Notes: generated by a model from the letters alone, not told the origin. A stretch of 64,000 nt of DNA from Deltaproteobacteria bacterium RIFCSPHIGHO2_02_FULL_40_28 (GCA_001798135.1 MGRJ01000031.1:1-64000); one strand, 5' to 3'. Positions 1 to 10,495 are shown, counted from the first letter of the stretch. Numbers and translations: made by a program.

Positions 1-176
1 ATAAATAATTAAAAAACTAAATTCCACCTTTTAATAAAGGTTCATTAATAAAAAATGACTGCAAAAAATAATAAATAACAAATTAACTACAAAAGGTATG
101 TGGCACTAAAAAGATGCTAAGAAATATTTGATGAAAATTATTGGAGGCTTCTATCAAAATGACAATTCAATCAAAA

Positions 177-1130
177 TTAAGAACGAGAAGGTAATGCTAC
201 ATCCATCACGAATTTTTTGAGTGAAAAAACAGGAAGGGCCTGGCCCGATTTAATTTGGCAATCCATCTTTGCTAAACTACGAAAAATATCTTTAAGCTGA
301 TTTACAGAAAAAGACTTGGCTTGCATAAGATAATTCTTGGCAAAAAAAGGATGAACTCCCAACACGCCAGCCATTTGCCCTTCTCCAAAACGTTCTTCCA
401 AACATTCTCTAGCCTTTAACAAAAGCCGAAAATGACGCTGAAGCATCACTAAAAGATAAACTGGATTTTCTCCTTGAGAAAGAATGTGATCTAAAAGATG
501 GGCCGAGTGGGCAAAATCTCTTTTCCCAATTTGATCACTCAATTCAAAAATTTTCTCACTTCCAAAAGATCCAACGATGGCTTCAACATCTTTAAACTCA
601 ATATTTGTTCGTGGATGACAATAAAGCATCAAGGTTTCCAGTGAAGAAATAAGCGCTGCCAGTTGATTGCCAAAAATGTCTACCAGGACCTCAGCTGCCT
701 CTAAAGAAAGGGTGATGTTGAGGTGCTTGGCTTCCATTAAAATCCAAGAAACCATTTGATTAGCATAAGGAGGTTTAAGTTCAATAATCCATCCTTGCTC
801 TTTGGCATAAATCCAGGCTTTCAGTCGTTTATCAATTTTAGGTGTTATAAAAACAAGAATAGTTTGGGGATTTGGATTTTTAAAATATTCTAAAAAAATA
901 TCGAGTTCTTCTTTTTTTAACTTATCGATATCGCTCACGATGATCCATTTTAATTCAGAAAAAAGAGAAAGATCATGACAGGCATTAACCATGGTCGAAA
1001 CTTCAACTTCTTTTGCTGAAAAAAGTTTTTTATCATAATTTTGAGGAAGCTTGGCTTTTATTTTTTTGAGTTCTCGGGAAATAAGATAGGAATCTTCACC
1101 GATAAGAATATAAACAGGCTTAAAAGACAT
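177..1130 (-). CDS. holA: DNA polymerase III subunit delta
   Basis: Clamp-loader delta subunit, which opens the beta sliding clamp during replication. The 317 aa length is near the family's usual 330-345. The N-terminus (PVYILIGEDSYLI) is the typical HolA opening, and no intact Walker A is seen, as expected for delta. The C-terminal third (residues about 200-310) has the helical collar pattern with the family-like stretch NPVYLLVMLQRHFRLLLKA. It lies 12 bp downstream of the SpoVR gene, is read leftward, and is followed only by 176 bp of AT-rich sequence with no recognisable gene. rpsT, a frequent neighbour of holA, is not seen. Confidence 0.9.
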   Translation of the reverse strand: MSFKPVYILIGEDSYLISRELKKIKAKLPQNYDKKLFSAKEVEVSTMVNACHDLSLFSELKWIIVSDIDKLKKEELDIFLEYFKNPNPQTILVFITPKIDKRLKAWIYAKEQGWIIELKPPYANQMVSWILMEAKHLNITLSLEAAEVLVDIFGNQLAALISSLETLMLYCHPRTNIEFKDVEAIVGSFGSEKIFELSDQIGKRDFAHSAHLLDHILSQGENPVYLLVMLQRHFRLLLKARECLEERFGEGQMAGVLGVHPFFAKNYLMQAKSFSVNQLKDIFRSLAKMDCQIKSGQALPVFSLKKFVMDVALPSRS

Positions 1131-1142
1131 GCCTTAAATCTT

Positions 1143-2630
1143 TCATATCCCTTCTTTAGTGTCCATTTCTTTGTGTTTTTCGCCATCAAAGGAATAAATA
1201 CGAAGTTGGGAACCCAATTGAGTTTCAATCAGAACAGGGCGTTTCCAAATGTCATACATGTTTTTTAAAACATCTTTGGCATAGTCTAAATCTAAATCAA
1301 TCCCATGATGTACATGCTTTAAAAGAAGTTCGGCTCGATTATCATAATTGGCATCCACCACCTCTATAAAAGGTTGCCCAAAGTTAGTAAGATGAAATAA
1401 AAGTTTTTCTTTAATAATCTTAAATTCACGAGAAGCAATTTCATAGTGATTAGAAGCACGATTAAATTCAAACGAAAATAATTTGTGACGGGCACAAAAT
1501 TCTGGAGTTAAAAAACTTTCAATAAAAGTAACATCATTATAAATTTTTCGTACTTCAAAAATTTTCTCACGACCTAACCCCAGTTTTTTATCCCATTTTG
1601 CTTTTTCTACCATATCCTCGCATTCATCATATTCTTTTCCAAAACGGCCTTTATTCCATCGCTCTTCAATATCTCTAAAAATTTCGAGTCCAATTTTATA
1701 GGGATTAAGACGACCAGAAGTCATAGCTACTGTTCCCGAATGATGATCGGCAAAATCAATGATCTCAGAATCATTTAAAATCTTTTCAGTCATGATTTTG
1801 CTGTGCCAGTAAGAAGCCCAACCTTCGTTCATGATTTTAGTTTGTGCTTGAGGGGCATAGTAATACCCTTCGTCCCGAATGATGTGTAAAATATCGTATT
1901 CCCAACGAGAAAGCGGAGCGTACTCCAAAAGAAACCCCATCACATCTTTTTGAGGATGCAGTGGAATTTTAGTTTTTTGTTTATCTTCTTTTTCCTGTTT
2001 TTGTCTCTGCATTTCAATGAAATGCTCAGGATTAATGAAACCTTCGAGATATTCTTTATCTACTTTAAGGCGATGAACATCTTGTTTTAATTCCTCTTCT
2101 TCTTCCTCTACAACCTTATTTTTTCTTTCTGAAAAAGGTAGCTGATAATCAATGAGGTTATCAATAGAAAGACATACGTCTATAAAACGCTCAACCTTCT
2201 CATAGCCTAGTTTATCAACATAGCGCGTTACTCGCACACGATGATTAGCCATTTGATCCATCATGTTTTTTGGAGTAGGGCCAAAAAAAATATTATTTTT
2301 GAAAAAATCGCAATGACCAAAAACATGGGCCATCACCATTTTTTGATCTACCATGTTGTTGGAATGTAAAAGATAAGCATAACAAGGATCGTTATTGATC
2401 ACCATCTCATAAATTTTAGAAAGACCATAAGCATAGCTTTTAGAAAGTTGTTCATACTCCATCCCAAAGCGCCAATGTGGATAACGATTAGGAAAACCAC
2501 CATAGGCTGCAATTTCATTAACCTGCTTCCAATCAAGAATTTCAAAAATAGTCTTAAAAAAATCTAAGCCATAGCTTCTTGCATGATTTGCAATAGTGGC
2601 CTTCCATTGTTCTAGTTCTGGTGTTAGCAT
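1143..2630 (-). CDS. SpoVR family protein (YcgB-like)
   Basis: SpoVR/YcgB protein of 495 aa (E. coli YcgB is about 510). The family is required for spore cortex formation in Bacillus and is part of a stress/stationary-phase module in proteobacteria; its biochemical activity is unknown. Family features include the N-terminal W-rich segment with GGFPNRYPHWRFGMEYE and the HVFGHCDFFKNN motif near residue 106. A charged KE-rich insert lies near residues 170-220. Its start codon overlaps the stop of the upstream YeaH-like gene by one base, so the two are translationally coupled. It is the last gene of the prkA-yeaH-spoVR trio. Confidence 0.93.
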   Translation of the reverse strand: MLTPELEQWKATIANHARSYGLDFFKTIFEILDWKQVNEIAAYGGFPNRYPHWRFGMEYEQLSKSYAYGLSKIYEMVINNDPCYAYLLHSNNMVDQKMVMAHVFGHCDFFKNNIFFGPTPKNMMDQMANHRVRVTRYVDKLGYEKVERFIDVCLSIDNLIDYQLPFSERKNKVVEEEEEELKQDVHRLKVDKEYLEGFINPEHFIEMQRQKQEKEDKQKTKIPLHPQKDVMGFLLEYAPLSRWEYDILHIIRDEGYYYAPQAQTKIMNEGWASYWHSKIMTEKILNDSEIIDFADHHSGTVAMTSGRLNPYKIGLEIFRDIEERWNKGRFGKEYDECEDMVEKAKWDKKLGLGREKIFEVRKIYNDVTFIESFLTPEFCARHKLFSFEFNRASNHYEIASREFKIIKEKLLFHLTNFGQPFIEVVDANYDNRAELLLKHVHHGIDLDLDYAKDVLKNMYDIWKRPVLIETQLGSQLRIYSFDGEKHKEMDTKEGI

Positions 2631-3730
2631 TATTTTCCTTTTCCCAAAAAAGTTTTTATCGAATCAATAATTTTATCCCTGTTCTCAATCTTGGAGGTAA
2701 TCAGTTTTTCGTGAGTTGCACCAAAACGCTCGGTTAAATCTTTTAAAAATTGGCCACTGCCATATTCGCTTTCTACTTGGCCATAGCAAAAAGCATTACA
2801 AAAAGTAAAAAAATCCTTCTGTAACAATTCCAAACATTCTTGGGTATCGCTTCCAGACCAATTATCTCCATCCGAAAAATGAAAGGGATAAATATTCCAT
2901 TGATCGGGATCATAATCTTCTTTGATCATTTTAAGCGCTAATTTATAAGCAGATGAAATGATGGTACCACCCGATTCGCGCGTATGAAAAAAAGTTTCAG
3001 CATCTACTTCTCTGGCAACGGCATCGTGAATAATGTAGCGTGTTTCCAGCCCCTTGTATTGCAACTTAAGCCAAGCATCAATCCAAAAAGATTCAATGCG
3101 GACAATTTCTTTTTGGTCTTGTCCCATAGAACCTGAAACATCCATCATGTAAATAATAACCGCCTTGGTTTGAGGCTGATGCACTATTTTTAAACTGCGA
3201 TAACGCCTATCTTCTGCAAAAGGAGTAACAATGGGATTTTCGGGATTATACACACCAGAAACAATCTGGCGTTTTAAAGCTTGTTTGTAAGTGCGCCTAA
3301 AATGACGTAAAGATTGGGGACCCGCTTGGCGAATCCCTCGATAAACATTTTTTTCTGAGTTGATTTTTTCACATTTTTTGGGCAAAATTTTGGGAAGCTC
3401 TAGCTCTTCTCCCAAAAGCTCGGCCATTTCTTCCAGCGTGATATCTACTTCGACAATATGGTATCCTTCAGCATTGCCTGCTGTGCCCACACCATCCTCT
3501 TCTCCAAGAGGAGTGCCTGTATCTCCATCTCCTTGTCCAACACCACCAGATTGTTTATCTGTATAACGAAAACGAGGAATATCAATTTGTGGGATAGGAA
3601 TACTTACCAGCTTCTTACCTTGCTTACCAATGAGTTCGCCGCTGGTAATATACTTGCGAAGCTCTTTTTTAACATGGCCGCGGATAATTTGCTTAAAACG
3701 ACCATAATCTTGTTCAATTTTTAAAACCAT
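2630..3730 (-). CDS. DUF444 (YeaH/YhbH) von Willebrand A-type protein
   Basis: Protein of 366 aa in the YeaH/YhbH family, partner of PrkA/YeaG in a conserved stress operon. The C-terminal half contains a vWA-like domain with a MIDAS DxSxS motif (MDVSGSMGQ, about residue 196), a later Thr (SGGTIISS) and Asp (HFSDGDNW). The N-terminal third has a glycine-rich acidic linker (residues about 62-85). It lies 21 bp downstream of the kinase gene and overlaps the SpoVR start. The trio order kinase - DUF444 - SpoVR matches yeaG-yeaH-ycgB. Exact function is unknown. Confidence 0.93.
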   Translation of the reverse strand: MVLKIEQDYGRFKQIIRGHVKKELRKYITSGELIGKQGKKLVSIPIPQIDIPRFRYTDKQSGGVGQGDGDTGTPLGEEDGVGTAGNAEGYHIVEVDITLEEMAELLGEELELPKILPKKCEKINSEKNVYRGIRQAGPQSLRHFRRTYKQALKRQIVSGVYNPENPIVTPFAEDRRYRSLKIVHQPQTKAVIIYMMDVSGSMGQDQKEIVRIESFWIDAWLKLQYKGLETRYIIHDAVAREVDAETFFHTRESGGTIISSAYKLALKMIKEDYDPDQWNIYPFHFSDGDNWSGSDTQECLELLQKDFFTFCNAFCYGQVESEYGSGQFLKDLTERFGATHEKLITSKIENRDKIIDSIKTFLGKGK

Positions 3731-3751
3731 GAGAACTCCATCTTGATCTCA

Positions 3752-5827
3752 TCAGTTTTTCTCTTTAATGTCTCCTCTAGCAAAAATGGAGGCAACATAG
3801 TTTAATACATCAGTTGCACTCTCATCATTATAACCATAGTTTTTAATAAGCCTGGCCTTAACAACGTCTATCTTTTCTTGAGTTTGTGCATCTACCGTGT
3901 TGCTTACTAACGAACTCAACTTGATAGAATCTTTTTGATCCTCAAAAAGTTTTAATTCTAAGGCTTTGTATAATCTCTCGTTAGTTTTATAATCAAATTT
4001 CTTACCTTCCAGAGAAAGAGCACCAATATAGTTCATGATTTCACGTCTAAAATCTTCTTTGCGGGAATCAGGAATATCAATTTTTTCCTCGATAGAACGC
4101 ATGAGACGTTCATCGGGTTCCTCATCTTGACCAGTAAATTTATTTTTAACTTTTTCTCTTTGTGTATAAGCTTTTACATTGTCAATATAGTTACTGCACA
4201 GTCTAGACAAGGCATCTTCATCAGCAGTAATGGCTCTTTGAACTTCATTTTTTACAATATTTTCGTATTCTTCTTTGACCACAGCAAAAATTTCACGATA
4301 TTTTTTACGAATATCTTCGGTTGCAATCAGAGAGTGATGTTTTAAACCACTTTCTAGTTCGTTTAAAACCATAAAGGGGTTAATTGAAGTTCCCAAAGAA
4401 CTCACCAGGGCATTAGAAATTTTATCTTGCACATACCGTGGTGAAATACCCTCTAACCCTTCTCTTACACCCTCTTTACGCAGCTCCTTTACATTGTCCT
4501 CAGTAAAACCAGGCATGGTTTTACCATCATACAATTTTAATTTCTGCAGCAAAGTAAGACTGGCTTTTTTGGGCTCTTCTAAACGCGTTAATACAGCCCA
4601 CATAGCAGCTACTTCAACAGTATGAGGAGCAATGTGTTTTCCTTTAACCTTTTCGTTAGTAAAATCTTTTTCGTAAATTCTCTTTTCTTGGCTAATACGT
4701 GTAATATAAGGAATATCAATTTTGATGGTTCTATCCCTAAGAGCTTCCATGTACTCATTACTTTGTAATTTGCGATATTCTGGTTCGTTCGTATGCCCAA
4801 TAATCACTTCATCAATATGAGTTTGTGCAAATTTTTTGGGCTTTACCTTATGTTCTTGTGAAGCTCCCAATAAATCATAAAGAAAGGCTACATCGAGCTT
4901 AAGCATTTCGACAAATTCGATAATGCCACGATTGGCAATATTAAATTCTCCATCAAAATTAAAAGCCCTCGGATCAGACTCCGAACCATATTCTGCAATT
5001 TTTCTGTAATTAATATCTCCTGTAAGTTCGGTGGAATCTTGGTTTTTTTCATCACGTGGCTGAAAGGTCCCCACTCCAATACGATCTTTCTCAGACATCA
5101 CCATGCGATACACTTCAATATGGCTAATTACTTTTTCCCAATTACCTTCGTAAATATTAAAAAGTTCATTATAAATAAATCGACTAATGGGAGATAAATC
5201 TCCATCCAAAATAATTCTTTCAGATTCTGAAAGATTTTTGTTCACAGTATCTAAAAGTTTTTCTCTGACATGAGGAGGAATTAAATAAAGAGGTTCAGCA
5301 TGAATGGGATCTTTGATCAAATCTGCACTTCCAAATAATCGATCAATGGCCTTATTGCCTGTTTCTCCCTTTGTCCAACGAAAACTATAAAGAGCTCCTT
5401 CGGGCTTGCGAGAGTAATCTTCTACGCCTTTTTTTAAAAGACGCACAATGGTTGACTTAGAAGAACCCACAGGTCCATGTAATAAAATAACACGTTTTTC
5501 TGGCCCATAACGTAGGGCAGCAGCCTTAATCACATTGACTAATTTCATCAGGTGCAAATCAATGCCATAAACTGCATCTTTACCATCATCATAAGGATCT
5601 CCAAAAAATTGATACTTGGTGATATTCTTTTTGTATTCCTTGTACTCTTCGGTACCAAAGCTCAGAACCATATCGTAGAGCCTCTGGTAAGCCGATCTAC
5701 TCACCTTTGGATTTTGAATGAAAATTTGAAGATAGTCTTGAAGGGATCCTACCCAATTGAGGTCCCTAAAATGACGAACCTCTTCGGAATCATTAATCAT
5801 TTCAACTAGTTGTTTTGTTGAAATCAT
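3752..5827 (-). CDS. prkA: PrkA-type serine protein kinase/AAA+ protein
   Basis: PrkA/YeaG homologue of 691 aa (family about 640). It has an N-terminal AAA+ module with Walker [10 protein letters not shown] near residue 118 and a C-terminal PrkA domain. Homologues act in sporulation and stationary-phase adaptation; whether they act mainly as kinases or as AAA+ proteases is debated for Bacillus PrkA. It is the first gene of the leftward trio with DUF444 and SpoVR. A strong purine-rich ribosome site (seven or eight Gs) lies directly upstream of the ATG. Confidence 0.93.
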   Translation of the reverse strand: MISTKQLVEMINDSEEVRHFRDLNWVGSLQDYLQIFIQNPKVSRSAYQRLYDMVLSFGTEEYKEYKKNITKYQFFGDPYDDGKDAVYGIDLHLMKLVNVIKAAALRYGPEKRVILLHGPVGSSKSTIVRLLKKGVEDYSRKPEGALYSFRWTKGETGNKAIDRLFGSADLIKDPIHAEPLYLIPPHVREKLLDTVNKNLSESERIILDGDLSPISRFIYNELFNIYEGNWEKVISHIEVYRMVMSEKDRIGVGTFQPRDEKNQDSTELTGDINYRKIAEYGSESDPRAFNFDGEFNIANRGIIEFVEMLKLDVAFLYDLLGASQEHKVKPKKFAQTHIDEVIIGHTNEPEYRKLQSNEYMEALRDRTIKIDIPYITRISQEKRIYEKDFTNEKVKGKHIAPHTVEVAAMWAVLTRLEEPKKASLTLLQKLKLYDGKTMPGFTEDNVKELRKEGVREGLEGISPRYVQDKISNALVSSLGTSINPFMVLNELESGLKHHSLIATEDIRKKYREIFAVVKEEYENIVKNEVQRAITADEDALSRLCSNYIDNVKAYTQREKVKNKFTGQDEEPDERLMRSIEEKIDIPDSRKEDFRREIMNYIGALSLEGKKFDYKTNERLYKALELKLFEDQKDSIKLSSLVSNTVDAQTQEKIDVVKARLIKNYGYNDESATDVLNYVASIFARGDIKEKN

Positions 5828-5949
5828 ACGTCCCCCCCTTTTTCTTTTTAAAAAAATTAAAATGTCATGTGAAACTAATCCGCTATCTTCATTTTACCAA
5901 AATTGCGCCCATTCGAGCAATGTTTAATCCAAAGTTATGACGCATCAGG

Positions 5950-6729
5950 CTATTTGTTGTTCTCTGTTATAAGCAGCTTCTCGTCCTTGGTACGCAAGGT
6001 TTCTCTCACAACAGCTCTAATCAGCTTATTGCGATTAGCTTTCCCGAGAAGAGTTTTTAAATCTTGGAAAAGGCTGGGATCATTGATAAAGGCCCCAATG
6101 GTTCCATGACCTGAATTTATTTTTTCGCTAATTTGTTCAAATTGATCTGAGATCCCTTTCAAATCAGCCATCAAATCTTTATCGTAAATAATTCCATGAG
6201 CAACTCCCTCTCCTGCGCGTATTGTTTTTAAAATTTCATTCACATGATCTACAGTGTGTGTAGTGTTATTCAGCAAATTTTCACCTTTCTCAATTAATTC
6301 GGTAATGCCTGAAGGCGAACTTGAAAGCAGCACATCATCACTTTGTAAAGCAGGGAATTCCATAGAACCTACACTCACAAAAACCATTTTATCTCCCAAA
6401 AGCCCTTGTGTTACAATAGAAGCCTCAGAATCTTTTCGAATACGTTCTTGATAATCGGTACTAATACGAAGTAAAACTTTTACTTCTGTTTGTTCTAATC
6501 CTTCACCAAATAAAATTTGATTTACTGTCCCTACATGAATACCTGCTAATTGCACAGGTGCTCCCACTCTCAAACCACTGATATTTTTAAACCAAGAAAC
6601 AAGAGTATACTGCTGGTCAAAAAGCCTTTTCTCGCTTCCCAACATAAAAATTATCATCATCAACAAAGCAAGGCCTACAATCACAAAGGCGCCCACTTGA
6701 AGTTGAGTTACATGTTTGGTTGGTCTCAT
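5950..6729 (-). CDS. mlaD: MCE/MlaD domain lipid-transport substrate-binding protein
   Basis: Periplasmic, membrane-anchored MCE protein of 259 aa. One N-terminal transmembrane segment (about residues 12-32) is followed by a single MCE domain (about 38-115, with the hallmark GLRVGAPVQLAGIHVGTV) and a C-terminal helical region. MlaD hexamers bind phospholipid and couple to the MlaFE transporter in the inner membrane. It lies 9 bp after the ATPase gene in the order lipoprotein - mlaE - mlaF - mlaD. No mlaC or mlaB is present here. Confidence 0.9.
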   Translation of the reverse strand: MRPTKHVTQLQVGAFVIVGLALLMMIIFMLGSEKRLFDQQYTLVSWFKNISGLRVGAPVQLAGIHVGTVNQILFGEGLEQTEVKVLLRISTDYQERIRKDSEASIVTQGLLGDKMVFVSVGSMEFPALQSDDVLLSSSPSGITELIEKGENLLNNTTHTVDHVNEILKTIRAGEGVAHGIIYDKDLMADLKGISDQFEQISEKINSGHGTIGAFINDPSLFQDLKTLLGKANRNKLIRAVVRETLRTKDEKLLITENNK

Positions 6730-6738
6730 AAATTCCCC

Positions 6739-7485
6739 CTAAAGGCTTAAATCCACCTGCCCTTGAATAAAACTTTGAATCTCTGGATTTCTAGAAGTTT
6801 TAAGCTCATTAACTGTTCCTAAAAATGCAATTTTGCGTCCGCTTAAAAGCCCAATACGATTTGAAATTTTAAAAGCCGATTCCATATCGTGAGTAACTAC
6901 CACAGAGGTTACTTTTAATACCTTTTGCAAATTTCTAATTAATTCGTTGATACGATTAGTATTGGAAGGATCCAGGCCTGTTGTGGGTTCATCATACAAA
7001 ATAACTTCTGGATCTGTTGCAATAGCTCTGGCTAAAGCCACCCGCTTTTTCATGCCTCCCGAAAGATCAGACGGATAAATCTCTTCACTGCCTTCCAAAG
7101 CGACTAATTTTAATTTTTCTTTCACAATTTTTTCTATCTTTTCTAGGGGATAATCAAAATGCTCCCGTACTGGATAGGCCACGTTTTCAAAAACTGTTAA
7201 AGAATCAAAAAGCGAAGCTCCTTGGAAAACCATACCAATTTTAGAGCGCATGGCTACCAAGGCTTCCTCACTCATATCAATCACATTGTGCCCCTTAAAA
7301 AACACATTTCCTTTTTCTGGCAAGAGAAGCCCCAGTAAAATTTTAAGTGCAACACTCTTTCCTGTCCCGCTGCCACCAATAATGGTAAAAGTTTCACCTT
7401 CATTAATTTGCAAATTAAAATCTTCGAGTACACGATTATTCCCAAAAGCTTTCCACACATTTTGAAATTCGACAATGGTTCCCAT
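6739..7485 (-). CDS. mlaF: MlaF-type ABC transporter ATP-binding protein
   Basis: ABC ATPase of 248 aa energising MCE-type phospholipid transport at the inner membrane. It shows Walker A (GGSGTGKS, about residue 38), the signature LSGGMKKR (about 142, the MlaF/TrgD-type GGMKKR variant), Walker B EVILYDEPTTGLDP and the H-loop VVVTHDM. It sits 2 bp downstream of the permease gene and 9 bp upstream of mlaD, so co-expression is certain on layout. Confidence 0.95.
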   Translation of the reverse strand: MGTIVEFQNVWKAFGNNRVLEDFNLQINEGETFTIIGGSGTGKSVALKILLGLLLPEKGNVFFKGHNVIDMSEEALVAMRSKIGMVFQGASLFDSLTVFENVAYPVREHFDYPLEKIEKIVKEKLKLVALEGSEEIYPSDLSGGMKKRVALARAIATDPEVILYDEPTTGLDPSNTNRINELIRNLQKVLKVTSVVVTHDMESAFKISNRIGLLSGRKIAFLGTVNELKTSRNPEIQSFIQGQVDLSL

Positions 7486-7487
7486 AA

Positions 7488-8306
7488 TTAAAACAACAAA
7501 AAAACTTTCGTTAAAAAATAATCAGAAACAAATACTGCTACAGAGCAAATAACTACAGACAGTGTGGTAGAATTACCAACTCCTTCGGTTCCTCTGGAAG
7601 TTTTTAACCCCTGGTAGCAAGAAATAATACCAATTAAAAATCCAAAGAAAAAAGTTTTACCAATACCACTCACTACATCTTCGATTTCGACCGTACGTTT
7701 TACTTGATCTAAGTAAAAAGAAGTAGAAACACCTGACTCAATAACAGAAACCACCATTCCACCCAAAATACCTAAAACATCAGCTATCAAAGTTAAAATG
7801 GGAGTAACAAGGGTAGTCACTAAAACACGAGGAATAACTAATTTCACAATTGGATTAGCTCCCATGGCTTCAATAGCTAAAACTTGTTCTGTCACTGTCA
7901 TCGATCCTAATTCGGCTGCAATACCAGAACCACCACGAGCAGCAACCATTAGAGCGGTAAGCACAGGACCCAACTCACGCACAATAGCAATACCCACCAC
8001 TTGCCCCGTGTAAAGTTCTAAACCAAAACGCCTTAAACCCACAACAAATTGCAGGGCTAAAACCATTCCTGTAAAAATTCCTACGAGATTTGTCAGCGGA
8101 AGTGATCTTACTCCCAATTGATAAGCTTGTTCGATGACCAAGCTTAATTTAATGCCTCCGCGAAAAATAGCCATAAAGGTCTTCTGAGCCAAAATAGCCA
8201 TACCGCCAATATAATCTGAATAATCAATAACCCTTTGACCTAAGTTAAAGGCTAGTTTTTTCAATTTATCTTTTTCTGGAATTTCAGTGTATTCCATATT
8301 ACTCAA
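7488..8306 (-). CDS. mlaE: MlaE family ABC permease
   Basis: Polytopic MlaE/YrbE permease of 272 aa. It contains the conserved segment ELGPVLTALMVAARGGSGIA, followed by EQVLAIEAMGANPI, both diagnostic for the family, and about five membrane segments. With MlaF and MlaD it forms the inner-membrane lipid transporter. Its start overlaps the upstream lipoprotein-like gene by 4 bp. Confidence 0.95.
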   Translation of the reverse strand: MSNMEYTEIPEKDKLKKLAFNLGQRVIDYSDYIGGMAILAQKTFMAIFRGGIKLSLVIEQAYQLGVRSLPLTNLVGIFTGMVLALQFVVGLRRFGLELYTGQVVGIAIVRELGPVLTALMVAARGGSGIAAELGSMTVTEQVLAIEAMGANPIVKLVIPRVLVTTLVTPILTLIADVLGILGGMVVSVIESGVSTSFYLDQVKRTVEIEDVVSGIGKTFFFGFLIGIISCYQGLKTSRGTEGVGNSTTLSVVICSVAVFVSDYFLTKVFLLF

Positions 8307-8848
8307 TCGATGGGAGGGCCGGCTAAATAGTGAAAACCCTCGTACATCCTTTTAAAATCATCTAAATCCCTCTCAAAATCTTCTGGAGTAGCCATATAAA
8401 CAAAATCAAAAACACATGCGTTCATTTTTAAAACAACCACCTCCATACGTATAGGAGCTCCATCCACTGTGCCAGTGGCCTGTGCCTTCACAGCTGCGCG
8501 TCCTTCTAATTTTAAATCTTGATGCTTAATAGTTTGAGTTTTAGCCATGCCATAAAAAAGTTGATCAGCTAAACTAGTAAGTGGTGCATCATCAAAGCTT
8601 CCCTTACAAAAAGAATCGACTGAAAGAGTAGCCGAACGCGCTTGATGTGCAAAAACAATGGCCCGGAAACGAAGGGATTTTTTTTCCCATTCCCCTGACG
8701 GAACACCAATACGAAATTTTCCACCTTCTGTATAAACAAAGCCCTGATTATATTTTAAAACACTACCCCGATTATCAACTCCGCCAAAACAGTGAGAAAA
8801 AATTAAAAAACAAAAGAGAATTAAAGGAATGCGGATTAAAATAGACAA
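8303..8848 (-). CDS. Hypothetical exported protein of the mla operon
   Basis: Unrecognised 181 aa protein with an N-terminal hydrophobic signal segment ending in IFSHCFGG. The cysteine suggests a lipoprotein, although His at -1 is unusual for a lipobox. The start is TTG, preceded by a clear purine-rich site (AAGGGGGA). It is the first gene of the mla-like operon and overlaps mlaE by 4 bp. It may be an outer-membrane or periplasmic partner of the transporter, but nothing in it matches MlaA or MlaC that I can recognise. Confidence 0.7.
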   Translation of the reverse strand: MSILIRIPLILFCFLIFSHCFGGVDNRGSVLKYNQGFVYTEGGKFRIGVPSGEWEKKSLRFRAIVFAHQARSATLSVDSFCKGSFDDAPLTSLADQLFYGMAKTQTIKHQDLKLEGRAAVKAQATGTVDGAPIRMEVVVLKMNACVFDFVYMATPEDFERDLDDFKRMYEGFHYLAGPPID

Positions 8849-8900
8849 GAAATCCCCCTTCGTCTAAGGATAACTGAAATTATCAAAGGGCACAACGAAA

Positions 8901-9518
8901 ATGATGAATGATTTCCCTCGACTACACTCGGGACATATCCCTCGCTTAATTCTTGCATCAGCTTCCCCCAGGAGAAAGGATATTCTTGCCAATGCCGGCT
9001 ATGTCTTTCAAATAGCTCTTGCTGACATTGATGAAACCCCGCATGTTAATGAAAATCCCAAAAAATTAGCCTTAAGATTAGCCCTAGATAAGGCTCTTTT
9101 TGTTTCCAAAAAATTAAAAAATACCCTCGTTATTGGAGCTGACACCTTGGTTGTGCTAGAAAATAAAATCTTTGGAAAACCTACGACTCAAAAAGAAGCC
9201 TGTGCATTTTTAGAAGCTCTCTCTGGAAAAACTCATACTGTGATTTCTGCCTATGCTTTGATCTTGGCACCCACCCAAATTATTTCGCACGATTATGATA
9301 AGGCAAGTGTCAGCTTTCATCAGCTAACAAAACTCCAAATTAAAAAATATGTTAAAACTGGCGAACCCATGGACAAAGCGGGAGCCTATGCCTATCAAGG
9401 AAAGGGGCTTAAGTTCATTAAAGAGATCAAAGGTGCACCCGAAACCATCATTGGTTTACCCGTAGCAAAATTAAAACCCCACCTTGAAAAATGGATGAAA
9501 AAAGATCACAATAGTTAG
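8901..9518 (+). CDS. maf: Maf-like nucleoside triphosphate pyrophosphatase
   Basis: Maf family house-cleaning pyrophosphatase of 205 aa (family about 190-200), hydrolysing non-canonical or modified NTPs. Shows the N-terminal LILASASPRRKDIL motif, GADTLVVL with its conserved Asp, FGKPTT, and the C-terminal DKAGAYAYQGKG block. About 15 residues precede the conserved core, so a start somewhat further downstream is possible. It is divergent from the mla operon and directly abuts the phosphoesterase gene. Confidence 0.93.
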   Translation: MMNDFPRLHSGHIPRLILASASPRRKDILANAGYVFQIALADIDETPHVNENPKKLALRLALDKALFVSKKLKNTLVIGADTLVVLENKIFGKPTTQKEACAFLEALSGKTHTVISAYALILAPTQIISHDYDKASVSFHQLTKLQIKKYVKTGEPMDKAGAYAYQGKGLKFIKEIKGAPETIIGLPVAKLKPHLEKWMKKDHNS

Positions 9519-10406
9519 ATGCGCACCAAGGAATTTTTTCGAAAACTCCATCATAAAAAATCAAACCGAAGGGTCATTTATGGCTTATTTAATGTGCTTC
9601 TCCCTTTTGTTGGAACCTACGCCCAGCATGTGGCTGTTTTCAAAGTAAAAAAAACCCATTTAACCCTTGCTATTCCTCATTTGGGGAAGTCCTTTGAGAA
9701 TTGTAAGGTAGTACAAATTAGCGATTTGCACATGGGCCCTACCAACTGCAATATGGCCTACTTTAACCGCTGTGTGGATTTAATTAATCATGAAAAACCT
9801 GACCTCATTGTGATGACAGGAGACTACCTTCAATGGACTGAAAAATTTCTAAATCCCCTGGCTCATCTCTTAACACGTTTAAAAAGTAAATTTGGAACCT
9901 ATGCCTCGTTTGGAAACCATGATTATGGGGTATGTCATGACAAAGCTCCACCTACTGATCCCATTCATCATAAAAATATTCAAAACACTTTTGAAAAATA
10001 TGGAATTAAAGTTCTACACAATACCCACGATGTTATTAAACAGAGAGAAGACCATTTAGCCCTTGTGGGAATTGGAGATTATTGGACCACTCACTTTCAT
10101 CCAAAAGAAGCTTTTGAAGGATTACTTCATTGCCCCCGTATTGTACTTTCACACAATCCCGATAGTTTTTTTGAAATAAAAGATTATCCTTTCGATTTGA
10201 TGCTGGCAGGGCATGTTCATGGAGGGCAAATTAGTTTTCCAATTGTAGGACCCTTGGTTGTTCCCATCAAACATAAACGCTACAAACAAGGATTGCATCG
10301 GGTAGCAAATCGTTGGCTTTATACCAATCGAGGTCTTGGATTTACCTTCAAGGCACGCTTTAACTCTCCGCCAGAAATTACCGTTTTAACATTAAAATCG
10401 GCATAA
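9519..10406 (+). CDS. Metallophosphoesterase (YaeI/YkuE-like)
   Basis: Calcineurin-like metallophosphoesterase of 295 aa. Metal-ligand motifs are present in order: SDLHMG (about residue 68), TGDY, FGNHDYG and AGHVHGG (about 232). The N-terminal hydrophobic stretch (about 20-35) suggests membrane association, as in the YkuE/YaeI group, some of which act on lipid-linked phosphodiesters such as UDP-diacylglucosamine. The ATG follows the maf stop codon directly, so the two genes are co-transcribed. Substrate cannot be told from sequence. Confidence 0.88.
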   Translation: MRTKEFFRKLHHKKSNRRVIYGLFNVLLPFVGTYAQHVAVFKVKKTHLTLAIPHLGKSFENCKVVQISDLHMGPTNCNMAYFNRCVDLINHEKPDLIVMTGDYLQWTEKFLNPLAHLLTRLKSKFGTYASFGNHDYGVCHDKAPPTDPIHHKNIQNTFEKYGIKVLHNTHDVIKQREDHLALVGIGDYWTTHFHPKEAFEGLLHCPRIVLSHNPDSFFEIKDYPFDLMLAGHVHGGQISFPIVGPLVVPIKHKRYKQGLHRVANRWLYTNRGLGFTFKARFNSPPEITVLTLKSA

Positions 10407-10415
10407 CTTCAAAAT

Positions 10416-10495
10416 GGGTCCTGTCACTGGGGAGACCTTTTTGATGCTCGCCCACGTGACGGCTGCGCGTCAAAAAGGTCTCCCCGTGCCACCCA
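10416..10495. repeat. Intergenic inverted repeat between convergent genes
   Basis: Two 16-bp perfectly complementary arms at 10429-10444 and 10470-10485 (GGGGAGACCTTTTTGA and its complement) enclose a 25-nt GC-rich loop. The pairing extends outward imperfectly. It sits between the stop codons of the convergent phosphoesterase and pckA genes, so it probably terminates transcription from both sides. The right half (10467-10494, 28 bp) recurs identically at 45534-45561, showing it belongs to a dispersed family. Confidence 0.8.

Noticed and set aside
103-126. Sigma-54 promoter (TGGCAC near position 109)
   Set aside because: The second half is ATGC at the wrong distance, and no gene follows rightward.
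159-191. Short rightward frame (MTIQSKLRTRR) after a GGAGG
   Set aside because: Only 11 codons and overlapping the holA 3' end; no evidence of a gene.
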